A DNA stretch of 64,000 bases, from NCBI RefSeq assembly GCF_013376005.1, contig NZ_JABMJK010000004.1, positions 496,001-560,000 on the forward strand, in the 5' to 3' direction. Numbering within the stretch: position 1 is the stretch's first letter; the number at the start of each line of letters is the position of its first letter. The DNA comes from Duganella sp. SG902. GTDB taxonomy: Bacteria; Pseudomonadota; Gammaproteobacteria; Burkholderiales; Burkholderiaceae_D. Position numbers and translations under genes: made by a program. Under the pieces are notes generated by a model. That model worked only from the letters and a program-made list of their open reading frames with translations. It was not told where the DNA came from and did no database searches. Positions 1 through 7,393 of the stretch are shown here, piece after piece.

Positions 1-1
1 C

Positions 2-397
2 GGCATGCGCTTTGGTTTTGAATCGATCAAGGGCGACATCGGTTTGCAGATCACCACCTTGTCCGGCTCGATGCAGGTGACCGGCACCGCCGCCGATGGC
101 AGCACCATCACGCTCGACTCGCGCACCGATGCGCTGGGCGGCAAGCGCTGGGATGGTTCCTGCACCGCGCCGTGCCTGACCCTGTCCCAACTGGGCGGCG
201 TGACGGCCGGCGACGCCAGCGGCGGCAGCCGCGATTTCTGGATTTCGATGCTGAAGACGGCGGTGCAATTCCCGACCACCAACGGCGCGCCGGCCGCCGA
301 CACTGCGCAAGCCGGCATGTGGTTGAACTGGCGCGACAAACTGCAGGCTCTGTCTACCAACGGCGTCACGCCGCCCAACCTGCCGAAGGGGCGGTGA
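2..397 (+). CDS. Secreted/surface protein of unknown function, C-terminal part (5' end outside window)
   Basis: The reading frame is open to the left edge of the window, so only the last 131 residues are visible; a methionine at position 5 is probably internal. The visible part is rich in Gly, Ala, Ser and Thr, with alternating polar/hydrophobic stretches as in beta-rich exported proteins, and carries a close cysteine pair (CTAPC). Its stop overlaps the start of the next gene (TGATG), which points to one operon with the two secreted proteins downstream. I do not recognise a family; the link to the next two genes is from context only. Confidence 0.6.
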   Translation, partial: GMRFGFESIKGDIGLQITTLSGSMQVTGTAADGSTITLDSRTDALGGKRWDGSCTAPCLTLSQLGGVTAGDASGGSRDFWISMLKTAVQFPTTNGAPAADTAQAGMWLNWRDKLQALSTNGVTPPNLPKGR

Positions 398-1221
398 TGC
401 GCGGCGCGCTGGCGGTGGGCCTGATGCTGTGCACGCAGGCGTGCGCGATGGAGCCGCTGAGCGACAACGCGCTGTCGGCGGTGCGCGGACGCGATGGCGT
501 CAGCTTCGATCTGAATGGCTTCGCCATGACCGGCGACGCGCGCGTCAGCTATACCACGCCGGTCGGTACCAGCTTGTACGTGGAAAAATTCCACGCCTCG
601 CGCAGCGATAATCCGCTGCCGTTTGCCGATCCCTACCGGCTCGATATCCTGCCGTCAGCGCCGGGGCTGGCGGACTACATCAACATCGCTTTCCCCACCA
701 ATGACTATGGCGATCAGCGCTGGCAACTGGCGTATGACTGGGGCGTGGGCGCCAACGGCGTGGTGCGCGAGCAGGGCAGTGTGGTGGTCAAGGACATGGT
801 GTTCTATAGCGGCGGCCTGCAGTTCACCACGCCGCAAGTCAACGACGGCATCGCCTTTGGCGCGGCATTGAAGCTGGACATCGGCCAGCTGTCATTCCAG
901 CCGCGCGGGCGCGACGATGCGAGTGAGGCCATGGTGTTCAGCGGCGTGCACATCGGCGGCGCCGATGGCAATCCCTGGGTGCTCGCGCATGTGGCGGCGC
1001 AGCCGGCGGTGATCAACGCGCTGAACGACGAGACCGGCCCGCGCCTGCACATCGGCATCGACTGGCCGGACGCGCGGTATGGCAACGGCCAGGCGTCGGC
1101 CGGCAGCATCGTGGTGGACAATATTTCGTTCGTGAGTCCGGGGCAGCCGACGGTGGATCTGGGCTCGTCGCGGATCGGCTCGGTGCAAATCCAGTACCTC
1201 GACATCAAGTTCAAGCAATGA
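397..1221 (+). CDS. Secreted protein with DUF6160/Fil-like N-terminal motif
   Basis: 274 residues. The start at 397 overlaps the previous stop and gives a clear signal peptide (MRGALAVGLMLCTQACA, cleavage near residue 17). The mature protein begins with a motif of the form L-S-D-x-A-L-S-x-V-x-G-R-D-G-V-S-F, nearly the same as in the next gene. This motif resembles the start of DUF6160/FilA-type proteins, which are found in pilus-associated gene sets of other Proteobacteria; I recall this from memory and it is tentative. The rest is beta-rich (many VxVDN and GS repeats), without cysteines or membrane segments. The stop overlaps the next gene (ATGATGA). A longer frame opens upstream at 172 but lacks a signal peptide there and lies inside the preceding gene. 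Confidence 0.7.
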   Translation: MRGALAVGLMLCTQACAMEPLSDNALSAVRGRDGVSFDLNGFAMTGDARVSYTTPVGTSLYVEKFHASRSDNPLPFADPYRLDILPSAPGLADYINIAFPTNDYGDQRWQLAYDWGVGANGVVREQGSVVVKDMVFYSGGLQFTTPQVNDGIAFGAALKLDIGQLSFQPRGRDDASEAMVFSGVHIGGADGNPWVLAHVAAQPAVINALNDETGPRLHIGIDWPDARYGNGQASAGSIVVDNISFVSPGQPTVDLGSSRIGSVQIQYLDIKFKQ

Positions 1222-1679
1222 TGAAGCGCGCCCTGTTCCTGCTGATGTTGGCCGGCGCGGTGCAGGCTGGCGAGCTGCGCGCGCTGGATGATCAGGAACT
1301 GTCACAGGTGAGCGGCGGCGACGGCATCAGCTTCGCGGCGCATGTCGTGCTGAACGATCCGACGCTGGTGGGCGCGGTCAGCGACAGCCGGCTGTCGCTG
1401 GGCTTCAGCGGTGGCGGGCAGAACCGCTACATCGTCTTCAAGAACGTGCGCGGCACGGTGGACATGTTTGCCGTCAGCCTCGGCGTGCAGACGCGAAGTG
1501 ATGGCGGTGGCGACTACATCGCCATCGGGCTGCCGGGTTACGTGCACTACACCAATCTCGGCTTCGAATCGCTGAGCGTACAGAACGACCCAACCGCGCC
1601 GGTGACCAACAGCCTCGGCAGCCTGTACATTAACGGCACGGTGTCGCTGCAAGGGCAGGTGCGGTTCTGGGGACATTGA
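1218..1679 (+). CDS. Small secreted protein, paralogue-like partner of the preceding gene
   Basis: 153 residues. It starts MMKRALFLLMLAGAVQAGE, a typical signal peptide with cleavage after AQA/G. The mature N-terminus reads L-R-A-L-D-D-Q-E-L-S-Q-V-S-G-G-D-G-I-S-F, the same motif as in the gene before it, so the two exported proteins probably share an N-terminal domain or sorting signal. The rest is beta-rich with many Gly and Ser. The start overlaps the upstream stop, so translation is likely coupled. Either Met1 or Met2 could be used. Function is unknown; a surface or pilus-related role is a guess from the motif. Confidence 0.7.
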   Translation: MMKRALFLLMLAGAVQAGELRALDDQELSQVSGGDGISFAAHVVLNDPTLVGAVSDSRLSLGFSGGGQNRYIVFKNVRGTVDMFAVSLGVQTRSDGGGDYIAIGLPGYVHYTNLGFESLSVQNDPTAPVTNSLGSLYINGTVSLQGQVRFWGH

Positions 1680-1695
1680 ACCCGCACGGCCAACC

Positions 1696-1724
1696 GGGGT
1701 CTGACCCCGGCGGGGTCAGACCCC
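1696..1724. repeat. GGGGTCTGACCCC inverted repeat
   Basis: Two 13-mers, GGGGTCTGACCCC (1696-1708) and its reverse complement (1712-1724), are separated by three bases, so the site can form a strong hairpin between two convergent genes. The right arm contains the stop codon of the minus-strand MFS gene. The core resembles the CCGGGGTCAGG termini of the elements at 39788 and 51353. Confidence 0.75.
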
Positions 1725-2909
1725 ATGCGGGGTGCGGGTTTCGGTGGCAAAAATACCCAACGCGATCAACGGAAAAGCCAACCCAGTCCACAGCACGCCA
1801 GTCCACCCATGCGCGGCAAACATCCAGCCACCCAGCGAAGAACCGATCGCGCCGCCCATAAAGAACAAAGCCATATACAAACCATTCAAACGGCCGCGCA
1901 CCTCGGCCGGCAGCGCGAAGATAGCGCGCTGGCCCGTCACCAGGTTGGCCGAGACGCCCATATCCAGAATGATCGAGGCCAACACCAGCACGCCCAGATC
2001 CACTAGCCGGCTGCTGTGCACCAGCAGCGGCAGCGCGAACGCCAGCGCACCGAGCGTCAGCGCCGCAAACGTGGTCGAGCGGCTCTTACCCTGATCAGCC
2101 CGATGGCCGGCAATGGGCGACACCAGCGCACCGGTCACACCCACCAGCGCAAAGATCGCCACCCCGCTCTGGCTAATGCCGAAATACGGCCCGGTCAATT
2201 CCAGCGACACACAGGTCCAGAACACGCTGAACGCCCCGAACATGCAGGCCTGATAGGCCGCGCGGCGGCGCAGGACAGGCGTGGTCTTCAACAGATGCCA
2301 CATCGAACCCAGCAGCGCGAAGTAGTGCATGCCGCCTTCCGGCCGGCGTTCCGGCAGCCTGGCGCGCAGCAGGAAGGCCAGGCCGGCTGTGGTGACGGCC
2401 GACAGCACAAAGATGGCGTGCCATCCCAGCGCATCCGTCACCAGGCTGGCCACAGGGCGCGCCAGCATGATGCCCATCAGCAGCCCGCTCATCACCTTGC
2501 CGACGGTCTTGCCGCGCGTTTCAGGCCGCGACAGATGGGCGGCGAACGGCACCACCACCTGCGCCGCCACCGATCCGATGCCGATGCACAGCGCGGCAAA
2601 CAGGAACAGGTTGGCGCTGCTGGTCACGGAGGCGGCCAGCAACGCCACCGCCGTGGTCAGCAGGGCGATGAAGATCAATCGGCGGTTCTCCACCAAATCG
2701 CCCAGCGGCACGATGAACAGCAGGCCGATCACGTAGCCGATCTGCGTCAACGTGACGATCAGGCCGGCCGCGCCGGGATCGAGGCCGGTGGCCTTGCTGA
2801 TCGGGCCGATCAGGGTTTGCGCGTAATAGAGATTGGCGACGATCAGGCCGGTCGCGATGGCGAACAGCCAGACCATGCCGGGGGAAAGGTCGTGTTTTGC
2901 ATCTGTCAT
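1716..2909 (-). CDS. MFS transporter
   Basis: 397 residues, with about twelve hydrophobic segments typical of a major facilitator superfamily exporter in the inner membrane. The N-terminal half has the usual loop signature after TM2 (PLGDLVENRR, positions about 77-86). It starts three bases after the stop of the YhbW-like flavoenzyme gene, so the two are very likely co-transcribed and the pump may export a product or substrate of that enzyme; the substrate cannot be told from sequence. The last residues (RTPHGV) and the stop lie inside the GGGGTCAGACCCC repeat, so the original C-terminus may have been altered by the repeat. Confidence 0.9.
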   Translation of the reverse strand: MTDAKHDLSPGMVWLFAIATGLIVANLYYAQTLIGPISKATGLDPGAAGLIVTLTQIGYVIGLLFIVPLGDLVENRRLIFIALLTTAVALLAASVTSSANLFLFAALCIGIGSVAAQVVVPFAAHLSRPETRGKTVGKVMSGLLMGIMLARPVASLVTDALGWHAIFVLSAVTTAGLAFLLRARLPERRPEGGMHYFALLGSMWHLLKTTPVLRRRAAYQACMFGAFSVFWTCVSLELTGPYFGISQSGVAIFALVGVTGALVSPIAGHRADQGKSRSTTFAALTLGALAFALPLLVHSSRLVDLGVLVLASIILDMGVSANLVTGQRAIFALPAEVRGRLNGLYMALFFMGGAIGSSLGGWMFAAHGWTGVLWTGLAFPLIALGIFATETRTPHGV

Positions 2910-2912
2910 CGA

Positions 2913-3920
2913 TTACAGCCCCGCTTCCGCGCGCGACAGCGCCTGACGCACTTCAGCGGTGATTTCGTAGGAGCGCAGGCGTTGCGCGTGCTCGTAGATT
3001 TGCGAGGTGATCATCAGCTCGTCGGCGCCGGTGCGGGCGATGAAGTCCTGCAGCTGTTTGCTGACAGTATCAGGCGCGCCGATCGCGGTGCAAGACAGCA
3101 CCGAGTCCAGCATGGCCCGCTCCGGCAGGCCCAGCGATTCGAGGTAGCCGGCTTTCGGTGGCGGCAGTTGCGAAGGGCGGCCGGTGCGCAGGTTGACGAA
3201 GGCTTGCTGCATGGAGGTGGCGCGGAAGTGCGCTTCCTCGTTGGTGTCGGCGGCAAACACGTTAAAGCCCAGCATGACGTAAGGCTTGCTGAGTTGCGCG
3301 GATGGCTGGAAGTTGGCGCGGTACAGCGACAGCGCCTGCATCATCATTTGCGGAGCGAAGTGCGAGGCGAACGCGAACGGGAGGCCGAGATGGGCCGCCA
3401 GTTGCGCGCCGAAGGTGCTGGAGCCGAGTATCCACAGCGGCACCTTGGCGCCTTTGCCGGGGACCGCCAGCACGCGGCCGAGCGGCGTGTCGGACATGTA
3501 ATCTTGCAGTTCCAGCACGTCCTGCGGGAAGGCGTCGGCGTCGCTTTCCAGGTTGCGGCGCAGGGCGCGCGCAGTGGTCTGGTCGGAGCCGGGCGCGCGG
3601 CCCAGGCCGAGGTCGATACGGCCGGGGAACAGCGCTTCCAGCGTGCCGAATTGTTCGGCGATCACCAGCGGCGAGTGGTTGGGCAGCATGATGCCGCCGG
3701 CGCCCACGCGGATGGTGCTGGTGCCGCCGGCCACGTGCGCCATCACGACGGCGGTGGCGGCGCTGGCGATGCCCGGCATGCCGTGGTGTTCCGCCAGCCA
3801 GTAGCGCTGGTAGCCCCAGCGCTCGCCGTGCTGGGCCAGGTCCAGCGTGTTGCGGAACGAGGCGGATGGATTGCTGCCCTCGGCAATCGGGGACAGGTCG
3901 AGGATGGAAAATGGAATCAT
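2913..3920 (-). CDS. yhbW: LLM-class flavin-dependent oxidoreductase (YhbW-like)
   Basis: 335 residues, the same length as Escherichia coli YhbW and strongly similar through the motifs [24 protein letters not shown] and [15 protein letters not shown]. The family has the bacterial luciferase-like TIM-barrel fold and uses reduced flavin and oxygen; the physiological substrate of YhbW is not established. The start at 3920 ([11 protein letters not shown]) is chosen because family alignment begins there and an AGGT-type ribosome site precedes it; an in-frame extension to 3995 looks like leader sequence. It is the first gene of a two-gene operon with the MFS transporter. Confidence 0.9.
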   Translation of the reverse strand: MIPFSILDLSPIAEGSNPSASFRNTLDLAQHGERWGYQRYWLAEHHGMPGIASAATAVVMAHVAGGTSTIRVGAGGIMLPNHSPLVIAEQFGTLEALFPGRIDLGLGRAPGSDQTTARALRRNLESDADAFPQDVLELQDYMSDTPLGRVLAVPGKGAKVPLWILGSSTFGAQLAAHLGLPFAFASHFAPQMMMQALSLYRANFQPSAQLSKPYVMLGFNVFAADTNEEAHFRATSMQQAFVNLRTGRPSQLPPPKAGYLESLGLPERAMLDSVLSCTAIGAPDTVSKQLQDFIARTGADELMITSQIYEHAQRLRSYEITAEVRQALSRAEAGL

Positions 3921-4236
3921 GGCGCTACCTAATCTGAAAGTAATCTGACAATCCCATGGAAAGAGTGTGGATAATCTTTCTACATGGACGGACAAGCATA
4001 CACAGGTTGGGTTAATCCTGCTGACGGCGCCCTGATTCGGGAAGGGATAAAATATTAATAAGGTGAATAAGACAATAAATCAGATGATTAAAGAGGAAAA
4101 TGTGAGCAGAATAATCATTAATTATAAAAATGGCTCGATATAATGTTTTATTTTGCCGACGGTTTTTAAAAATAGTTTCTGCCAGCAGATAATCCTGATT
4201 TACCATTGGAAACTCTCCAATGTCCTGATTACTGTG
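3921..4236. other. AT-rich intergenic region upstream of the TraB/GumN gene
   Basis: This gap of about 316 bases holds the divergent control regions of the yhbW-like gene and the TraB/GumN gene. From about 4040 to 4170 it is strikingly AT-rich compared with the flanking GC-rich DNA. A TATAAT at 4139-4144 could be the -10 element for the plus-strand gene, giving a leader of roughly 86 bases, but no convincing -35 is seen. I find no gene in it. Confidence 0.5.
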
Positions 4237-5109
4237 ATGGCCCGCGCTATTTTCCTCGCCTTGCTGCTGGCTTGCTGCCAGTCCGTTTTTGCCGCCGGTC
4301 AGCTGTACCGGGTCACCCACGAAGGTAAAACCAGTTATCTGTATGGCACCGTCCATGTCGGGCGCGATGGCACTTATCCGCTCGACGCGGTGGCCTCGCG
4401 CGCGCTGCTGGATTCCAAGGCGCTGGTGATTGAACTTGATATTCGCGAAGATAAAGCCTTTCAATTGGCGCTGGCGCGCCATGCGCGGTATCCGGAAGGC
4501 GATTCGGTGCAGCGTCACCTGACCCCGGCCACCCTGGAATTGCTGGTGAAGGCGCTGTCGCGGGCCGGCATTTCGCTGCAATCGGTACAGCAATATAAAC
4601 CGTGGCTGATCGCCAATCTGCTGGTCGGCGCGGAGCTGGACCGGCACGGCTACCAGCGCAGCCAGGCGGTGGAATACGCGCTGCTGGCGGCCGCGCAAAA
4701 GCAGGACAAGACGGTGCGAGAGCTGGAGAGCGCCGATTACCAACTGGGCCTGTTCGACAGCCTGGACGAACGCCAGCAGGAGCAATACCTGCTGGAGAAT
4801 CTGGCCGATCTGGCTGACGGCGATTCGCTGAAAAAATCGCAGGCGCTGCTCGAGGCCTGGAGCGCCGCCGACAATGCCGGCATCAACGCCGCTTGGCAAT
4901 CGGCCATCAGCGGCGACAGCGTTTCGGCCGGCTTCATGCAGCGCGTGCTGCTCGGCAAGCGCAATCCCGAGATGGCCGCCAACATCGAGCGCATCATGCA
5001 GCAGGACCAGGTGGCCTTCGTTGGCGTCGGCCTGCTGCATCTGGTGGGCGATGACGGCCTGCCGCAATTGCTCAAGCGGCGCGGCTACCAGGTCGAGCAG
5101 CTGTATTAA
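4237..5109 (+). CDS. TraB/GumN family protein
   Basis: 290 residues. The start at 4237 gives a clean signal peptide (MARAIFLALLLACCQSVFA). A longer in-frame version from 4153 lacks one at its N-terminus. The mature protein opens with the family hallmark L-Y-R-V-x-H-E-G-K-T-S-Y-L-Y-G-T-V-H-V-G and ends with the second hallmark, F-V-G-V-G-L-L-H-L-V-G-D-D-G-L-P, as in TraB/GumN proteins. These belong to the Tiki-like group of proposed metal-dependent proteases; the two conserved GTxH and GxxH elements are the likely metal or active-site residues. It probably acts in the periplasm. It overlaps the convergent lipoprotein gene by four bases. Confidence 0.85.
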   Translation: MARAIFLALLLACCQSVFAAGQLYRVTHEGKTSYLYGTVHVGRDGTYPLDAVASRALLDSKALVIELDIREDKAFQLALARHARYPEGDSVQRHLTPATLELLVKALSRAGISLQSVQQYKPWLIANLLVGAELDRHGYQRSQAVEYALLAAAQKQDKTVRELESADYQLGLFDSLDERQQEQYLLENLADLADGDSLKKSQALLEAWSAADNAGINAAWQSAISGDSVSAGFMQRVLLGKRNPEMAANIERIMQQDQVAFVGVGLLHLVGDDGLPQLLKRRGYQVEQLY

Positions 5110-5543
5110 TAGGCTTGCACCGCGCCGTTGTTGTAGCGGACGCGGTCGCCAATCTTGTAGCTGGGCGCGGAATCCAGCACCACCATCTGGCTGCTGCCAT
5201 CGTCCATGCGCACGGTGACGCGGTAAACCTTGTCGGTGGGCGTGCCGGTGCTGCCGCCCGCGGCCGCCGCACCGACCAGGCCGACACCCACATCCTGCCG
5301 CTGCATCTGATCGATGGCCTGCACCACGCCATAGGTGGTTTGCGAAGTCGTTGTGGTTGACGGGCCGGTCATGCTGCTGGGAGCGTAGCCGCCGCCGGAG
5401 CCGCTGCCGCTGCCCGTTGTGCTGCTGGCGCTGCTGGTACTGTCGGTGCTGCCGGTCCCACGGGAGCCGTTGTTCATCCTGTCGGCGCAGGCCGCCACGG
5501 AAAACGCGCACAGCGCCATGGCGCACAATGTCATCTTGTTCAT
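5106..5543 (-). CDS. Putative lipoprotein with Ser/Thr/Gly-rich linker
   Basis: 145 residues. The start at 5543 is fixed by an AGGGGAGG ribosome site five bases upstream; a GTG two codons earlier would overlap that site. The N-terminus MNKMTLCAMALCAFSVAAC carries a lipobox (VAAC, Cys19), so the protein is probably lipid-anchored. Residues about 27-70 are low-complexity Ser/Thr/Gly. The C-terminal part (YRVTVRMDDGSSQMVVLDSAP, then YKIGDRVRYNNGAV) resembles small beta-barrel domains of outer-membrane SlyB/glycine-zipper-type lipoproteins. The function is unknown. Confidence 0.75.
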   Translation of the reverse strand: MNKMTLCAMALCAFSVAACADRMNNGSRGTGSTDSTSSASSTTGSGSGSGGGYAPSSMTGPSTTTTSQTTYGVVQAIDQMQRQDVGVGLVGAAAAGGSTGTPTDKVYRVTVRMDDGSSQMVVLDSAPSYKIGDRVRYNNGAVQAY

Positions 5544-5608
5544 CTTCACCTCCCCTTAAATAGCGTGAGAGAGGCGCGGCGGCGTATCGTTCCCTGACTT
5601 CAGTCCCG

Positions 5609-5652
5609 AATTGATGTACATCAATTGAAACATGCTACCTACACGCAATAAT
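5609..5652 (+). promoter_or_regulatory. FNR/Anr-type box with class II promoter for the 71-residue protein
   Basis: Positions 5609-5626 form a perfect 18-bp palindrome, AATTGATGTACATCAATT, containing a perfect FNR/Anr consensus, TTGAT-N4-ATCAA (5611-5624). A -10 element, AATAAT (5647-5652, one mismatch to TATAAT), lies downstream. A start of transcription near 5659 would put the box centre at about -41.5, the class II activation position. No -35 element is needed in that arrangement. The regulator identity is inferred from the consensus. Confidence 0.7.
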
Positions 5653-5681
5653 TGTCCGGTATCACTTTAAAGGACATCGAT

Positions 5682-5897
5682 ATGTTGACACGCGTGACAG
5701 ACACTATTATCGAAGAGCTAATTGATGCCACTTGCAATGACGTTCGCACCCGGCATTTTTTTCTTCATGCACTGCACGGCTTGGTTCGCGTGGCCAAGGC
5801 CGAACAACTCCAGGAAATGCGTCTCGACGTGGAACTCGCAACCGGTGCTGTCAGTTTGCCGGAAGGATGCGATAGCGACTCCAAAGAGCCCACATGA
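5682..5897 (+). CDS. Small uncharacterised protein under a predicted FNR-type promoter
   Basis: 71 residues. The ATG at 5682 follows an AAAGGA ribosome site at good spacing; a TTG ten codons earlier is possible but would start before the predicted transcription start. The protein is mainly helical, with a hydrophobic/charged pattern (IIEELIDATCNDVRTRHFFLHALHGLVRVAK), one Cys, several His and an acidic tail. There is no signal peptide or membrane segment. It overlaps the convergent VanZ-like gene by 47 bases. I do not recognise a family. The FNR-type box upstream suggests a role under low oxygen. Confidence 0.6.
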   Translation: MLTRVTDTIIEELIDATCNDVRTRHFFLHALHGLVRVAKAEQLQEMRLDVELATGAVSLPEGCDSDSKEPT

Positions 5898-6243
5898 AAG
5901 CCGACGCCAGCACCGCCGCATTGCAATCCACCAGCCAATCCGACACCGCGCCGTGGCGGTAAGGGAAGAAGCTTTGCACGAACTCGTCCAGTGCGCCCAT
6001 TAGCGCGATGGTGAGCACGGCCTTGACCGCGCGTTGGGCCAGACTGCCGTGGCTACCGGTGTAGATCAGGAAAGCCAGGCCGGCGTAGGCGATGGAATGC
6101 AGGATCACGCCGGTCGCCACCTGGCCGATGTCCTGGCGCGCGCCGGGGATCGAACCCAGGATCAGGATCAGCAGGTACAGCACAATGGCGGTCCAGTAGC
6201 GCAGGCGGGCGTGGGAAGTGGTAAGGAGGATTTGTTTAAGCAT
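5851..6243 (-). CDS. VanZ-like membrane protein
   Basis: 130 residues with about four hydrophobic helices (residues roughly 15-33, 43-62, 72-90, 105-123). The segment D-E-F-V-Q-S-F-F-P-Y-R-H-G-A-V-S-D-W-L, followed by a small-residue helix, is the VanZ-family signature (DE..Q..f..R..s..D...N). VanZ-like proteins are small integral membrane proteins, linked in enterococci to teicoplanin resistance; their general function is unknown. The start at 6243 (MLKQILL) is preferred over an in-frame extension to 6336, which adds a polar, Cys/Arg-rich stretch with no homology feel. Confidence 0.8.
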   Translation of the reverse strand: MLKQILLTTSHARLRYWTAIVLYLLILILGSIPGARQDIGQVATGVILHSIAYAGLAFLIYTGSHGSLAQRAVKAVLTIALMGALDEFVQSFFPYRHGAVSDWLVDCNAAVLASAFMWALWSRYRILPAN

Positions 6244-6537
6244 GGGGCAGAAGATACCATGCGCTGCAAAAAAACGGGAGTGGCGCACCGGGCAGGCCCG
6301 GCGCGCCTTTTCTTCAGTCATGCGTATCGGTTGCATGTACTTAAGATGTAGCCAGTATAGGCAGCCTTTGTGACGCCATCATGACACCACGCAAAAAAAA
6401 AGCCCGCTGTCTGGGAGCGGGCTTAAAACTATTTTCTTGGAGGAGAATAGTGGAGACAGGTGTAATTATGCTGCGTCGCCAGATATGTGTCTAATTGTTC
6501 TTTCAGATACCAGTCATCAGGCTAGAGCATATCTCTG
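6244..6537. other. Intergenic region between two minus-strand genes
   Basis: This stretch holds the terminator of the SDR gene (6393-6423) and the upstream region of the VanZ-like gene. A GGAGGAG run at about 6437-6444 resembles a ribosome site on the plus strand but is followed by no open frame worth calling. Nothing else is recognised. Confidence 0.4.
6393..6423 (-). terminator. Rho-independent terminator of the SDR gene
   Basis: Read on the minus strand, a stem of seven pairs (AGCCCGC with GCGGGCT, nine-base loop) is followed by a run of about nine T residues. It lies about 115 bases past the SDR stop and before the VanZ-like gene. Confidence 0.85.
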
Positions 6538-7299
6538 TCATTTGACGGGGACGGTGTAGTTCAGCGCCAGGCGGCCGCCGTCCACGTACAGCGTCTGGCC
6601 GGTCATATAGCTGGCGTCGTCGCTGGCGAGGAAGGCGGCGATCGAGGCCACTTCCTCCGGCTCGCCGCAGCGGCCCATGGGCGTGCGCGACAGGATGGTG
6701 TTGCGCGATTCCGGGCTGGACATCACGGCTTGCTTGGCCAGCTCGGTCAGGATGGTGCCGGGGCCGATGCCGTTGACGCGGATGCCGTGGGTGACCAGGT
6801 TGAGTGACATGACCTTGGTCAGCTGGTTGATCGCGCCCTTGGACACCACGTATGGCACCTGGTTCGGGATCGCCAGTTCCGCGTTCACGCTGGACATATT
6901 GATGATCGAGCCGCTCTGCTGCTTGACCATCACGCGCGCCACCGCCTGGCCGCACAGGAACATCGACTTCAGGTTGATGCGCATGACGCGGTCGAAATCT
7001 TCCTCGCACAGGTCGAGGAAATTGGCGGCATGGGTGACGCCGGCGTTGTTGATCAGGATGTCGATGCGGCCGAAGGCGGCGACGGTGGCGGCCACCATGG
7101 CGTCGACGTCGGCCTTCTGGCTGACGTCGGCGGCGAAGAAGCGGGCGTGTTCGCCGAGGGCGGCGGCGGCTTCCGCGCCCTCCGGCTTGATGTCCACCAA
7201 CATGACCTTGGCGCCTTCGGCGATCATGCGCTGGGCGCAGGCCAGGCCGATGCCCTGCGTGGCGCCGGTCACGACAGCGACTTTGTTCGATAATTTCAT
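6538..7299 (-). CDS. SDR family oxidoreductase (classical short-chain dehydrogenase)
   Basis: 253 residues, the normal length for a classical SDR. The NAD(P)-binding glycine motif TGATQGIG is at residues 11-18, NNAG at 84-87, catalytic Ser near 137 and the Y-x-x-x-K pair at Tyr150/Lys154. The C-terminal part has the usual YMTGQTLYVDGG. Asp36 at the end of the second beta strand (MLVDIKPE) favours NAD over NADP. The substrate is not predictable; it is close in style to glucose 1-dehydrogenase and 3-oxoacyl-ACP reductase-like enzymes. The start at 7299 (MKLSNKVAVV) matches the family; ten extra codons upstream are unlikely. Confidence 0.9.
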   Translation of the reverse strand: MKLSNKVAVVTGATQGIGLACAQRMIAEGAKVMLVDIKPEGAEAAAALGEHARFFAADVSQKADVDAMVAATVAAFGRIDILINNAGVTHAANFLDLCEEDFDRVMRINLKSMFLCGQAVARVMVKQQSGSIINMSSVNAELAIPNQVPYVVSKGAINQLTKVMSLNLVTHGIRVNGIGPGTILTELAKQAVMSSPESRNTILSRTPMGRCGEPEEVASIAAFLASDDASYMTGQTLYVDGGRLALNYTVPVK

Positions 7300-7332
7300 G
7301 GGGGTGTCTTTCTTGGGTGGAGATGGCAAATT

Positions 7333-7361
7333 TTAACAGCCAAGGGTGGGCGGGTTACAAT
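7333..7361 (+). promoter_or_regulatory. Sigma-70-type promoter of pyrF
   Basis: TTAACA (7333-7338, one mismatch to TTGACA) and TACAAT (7356-7361, one mismatch to TATAAT) are separated by 17 bases. The expected transcription start is about 7368, 26 bases before the pyrF start. Confidence 0.7.
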
Positions 7362-7393
7362 AGAGGGTTTGCAATTTTCATTAGGGGGCCGTC

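Noticed and set aside
2016..3932. Long open frame on the plus strand opposite the MFS and YhbW-like genes
   Set aside because: It is the antisense of two well-supported genes; the protein is rich in Arg, Gln, His and Ala, typical of antisense frames in GC-rich DNA.
4012..5526. Minus-strand frame of about 500 codons opposite the TraB/GumN gene
   Set aside because: TraB/GumN motifs are on the plus strand; this frame also crosses the lipoprotein gene and an AT-rich gap.
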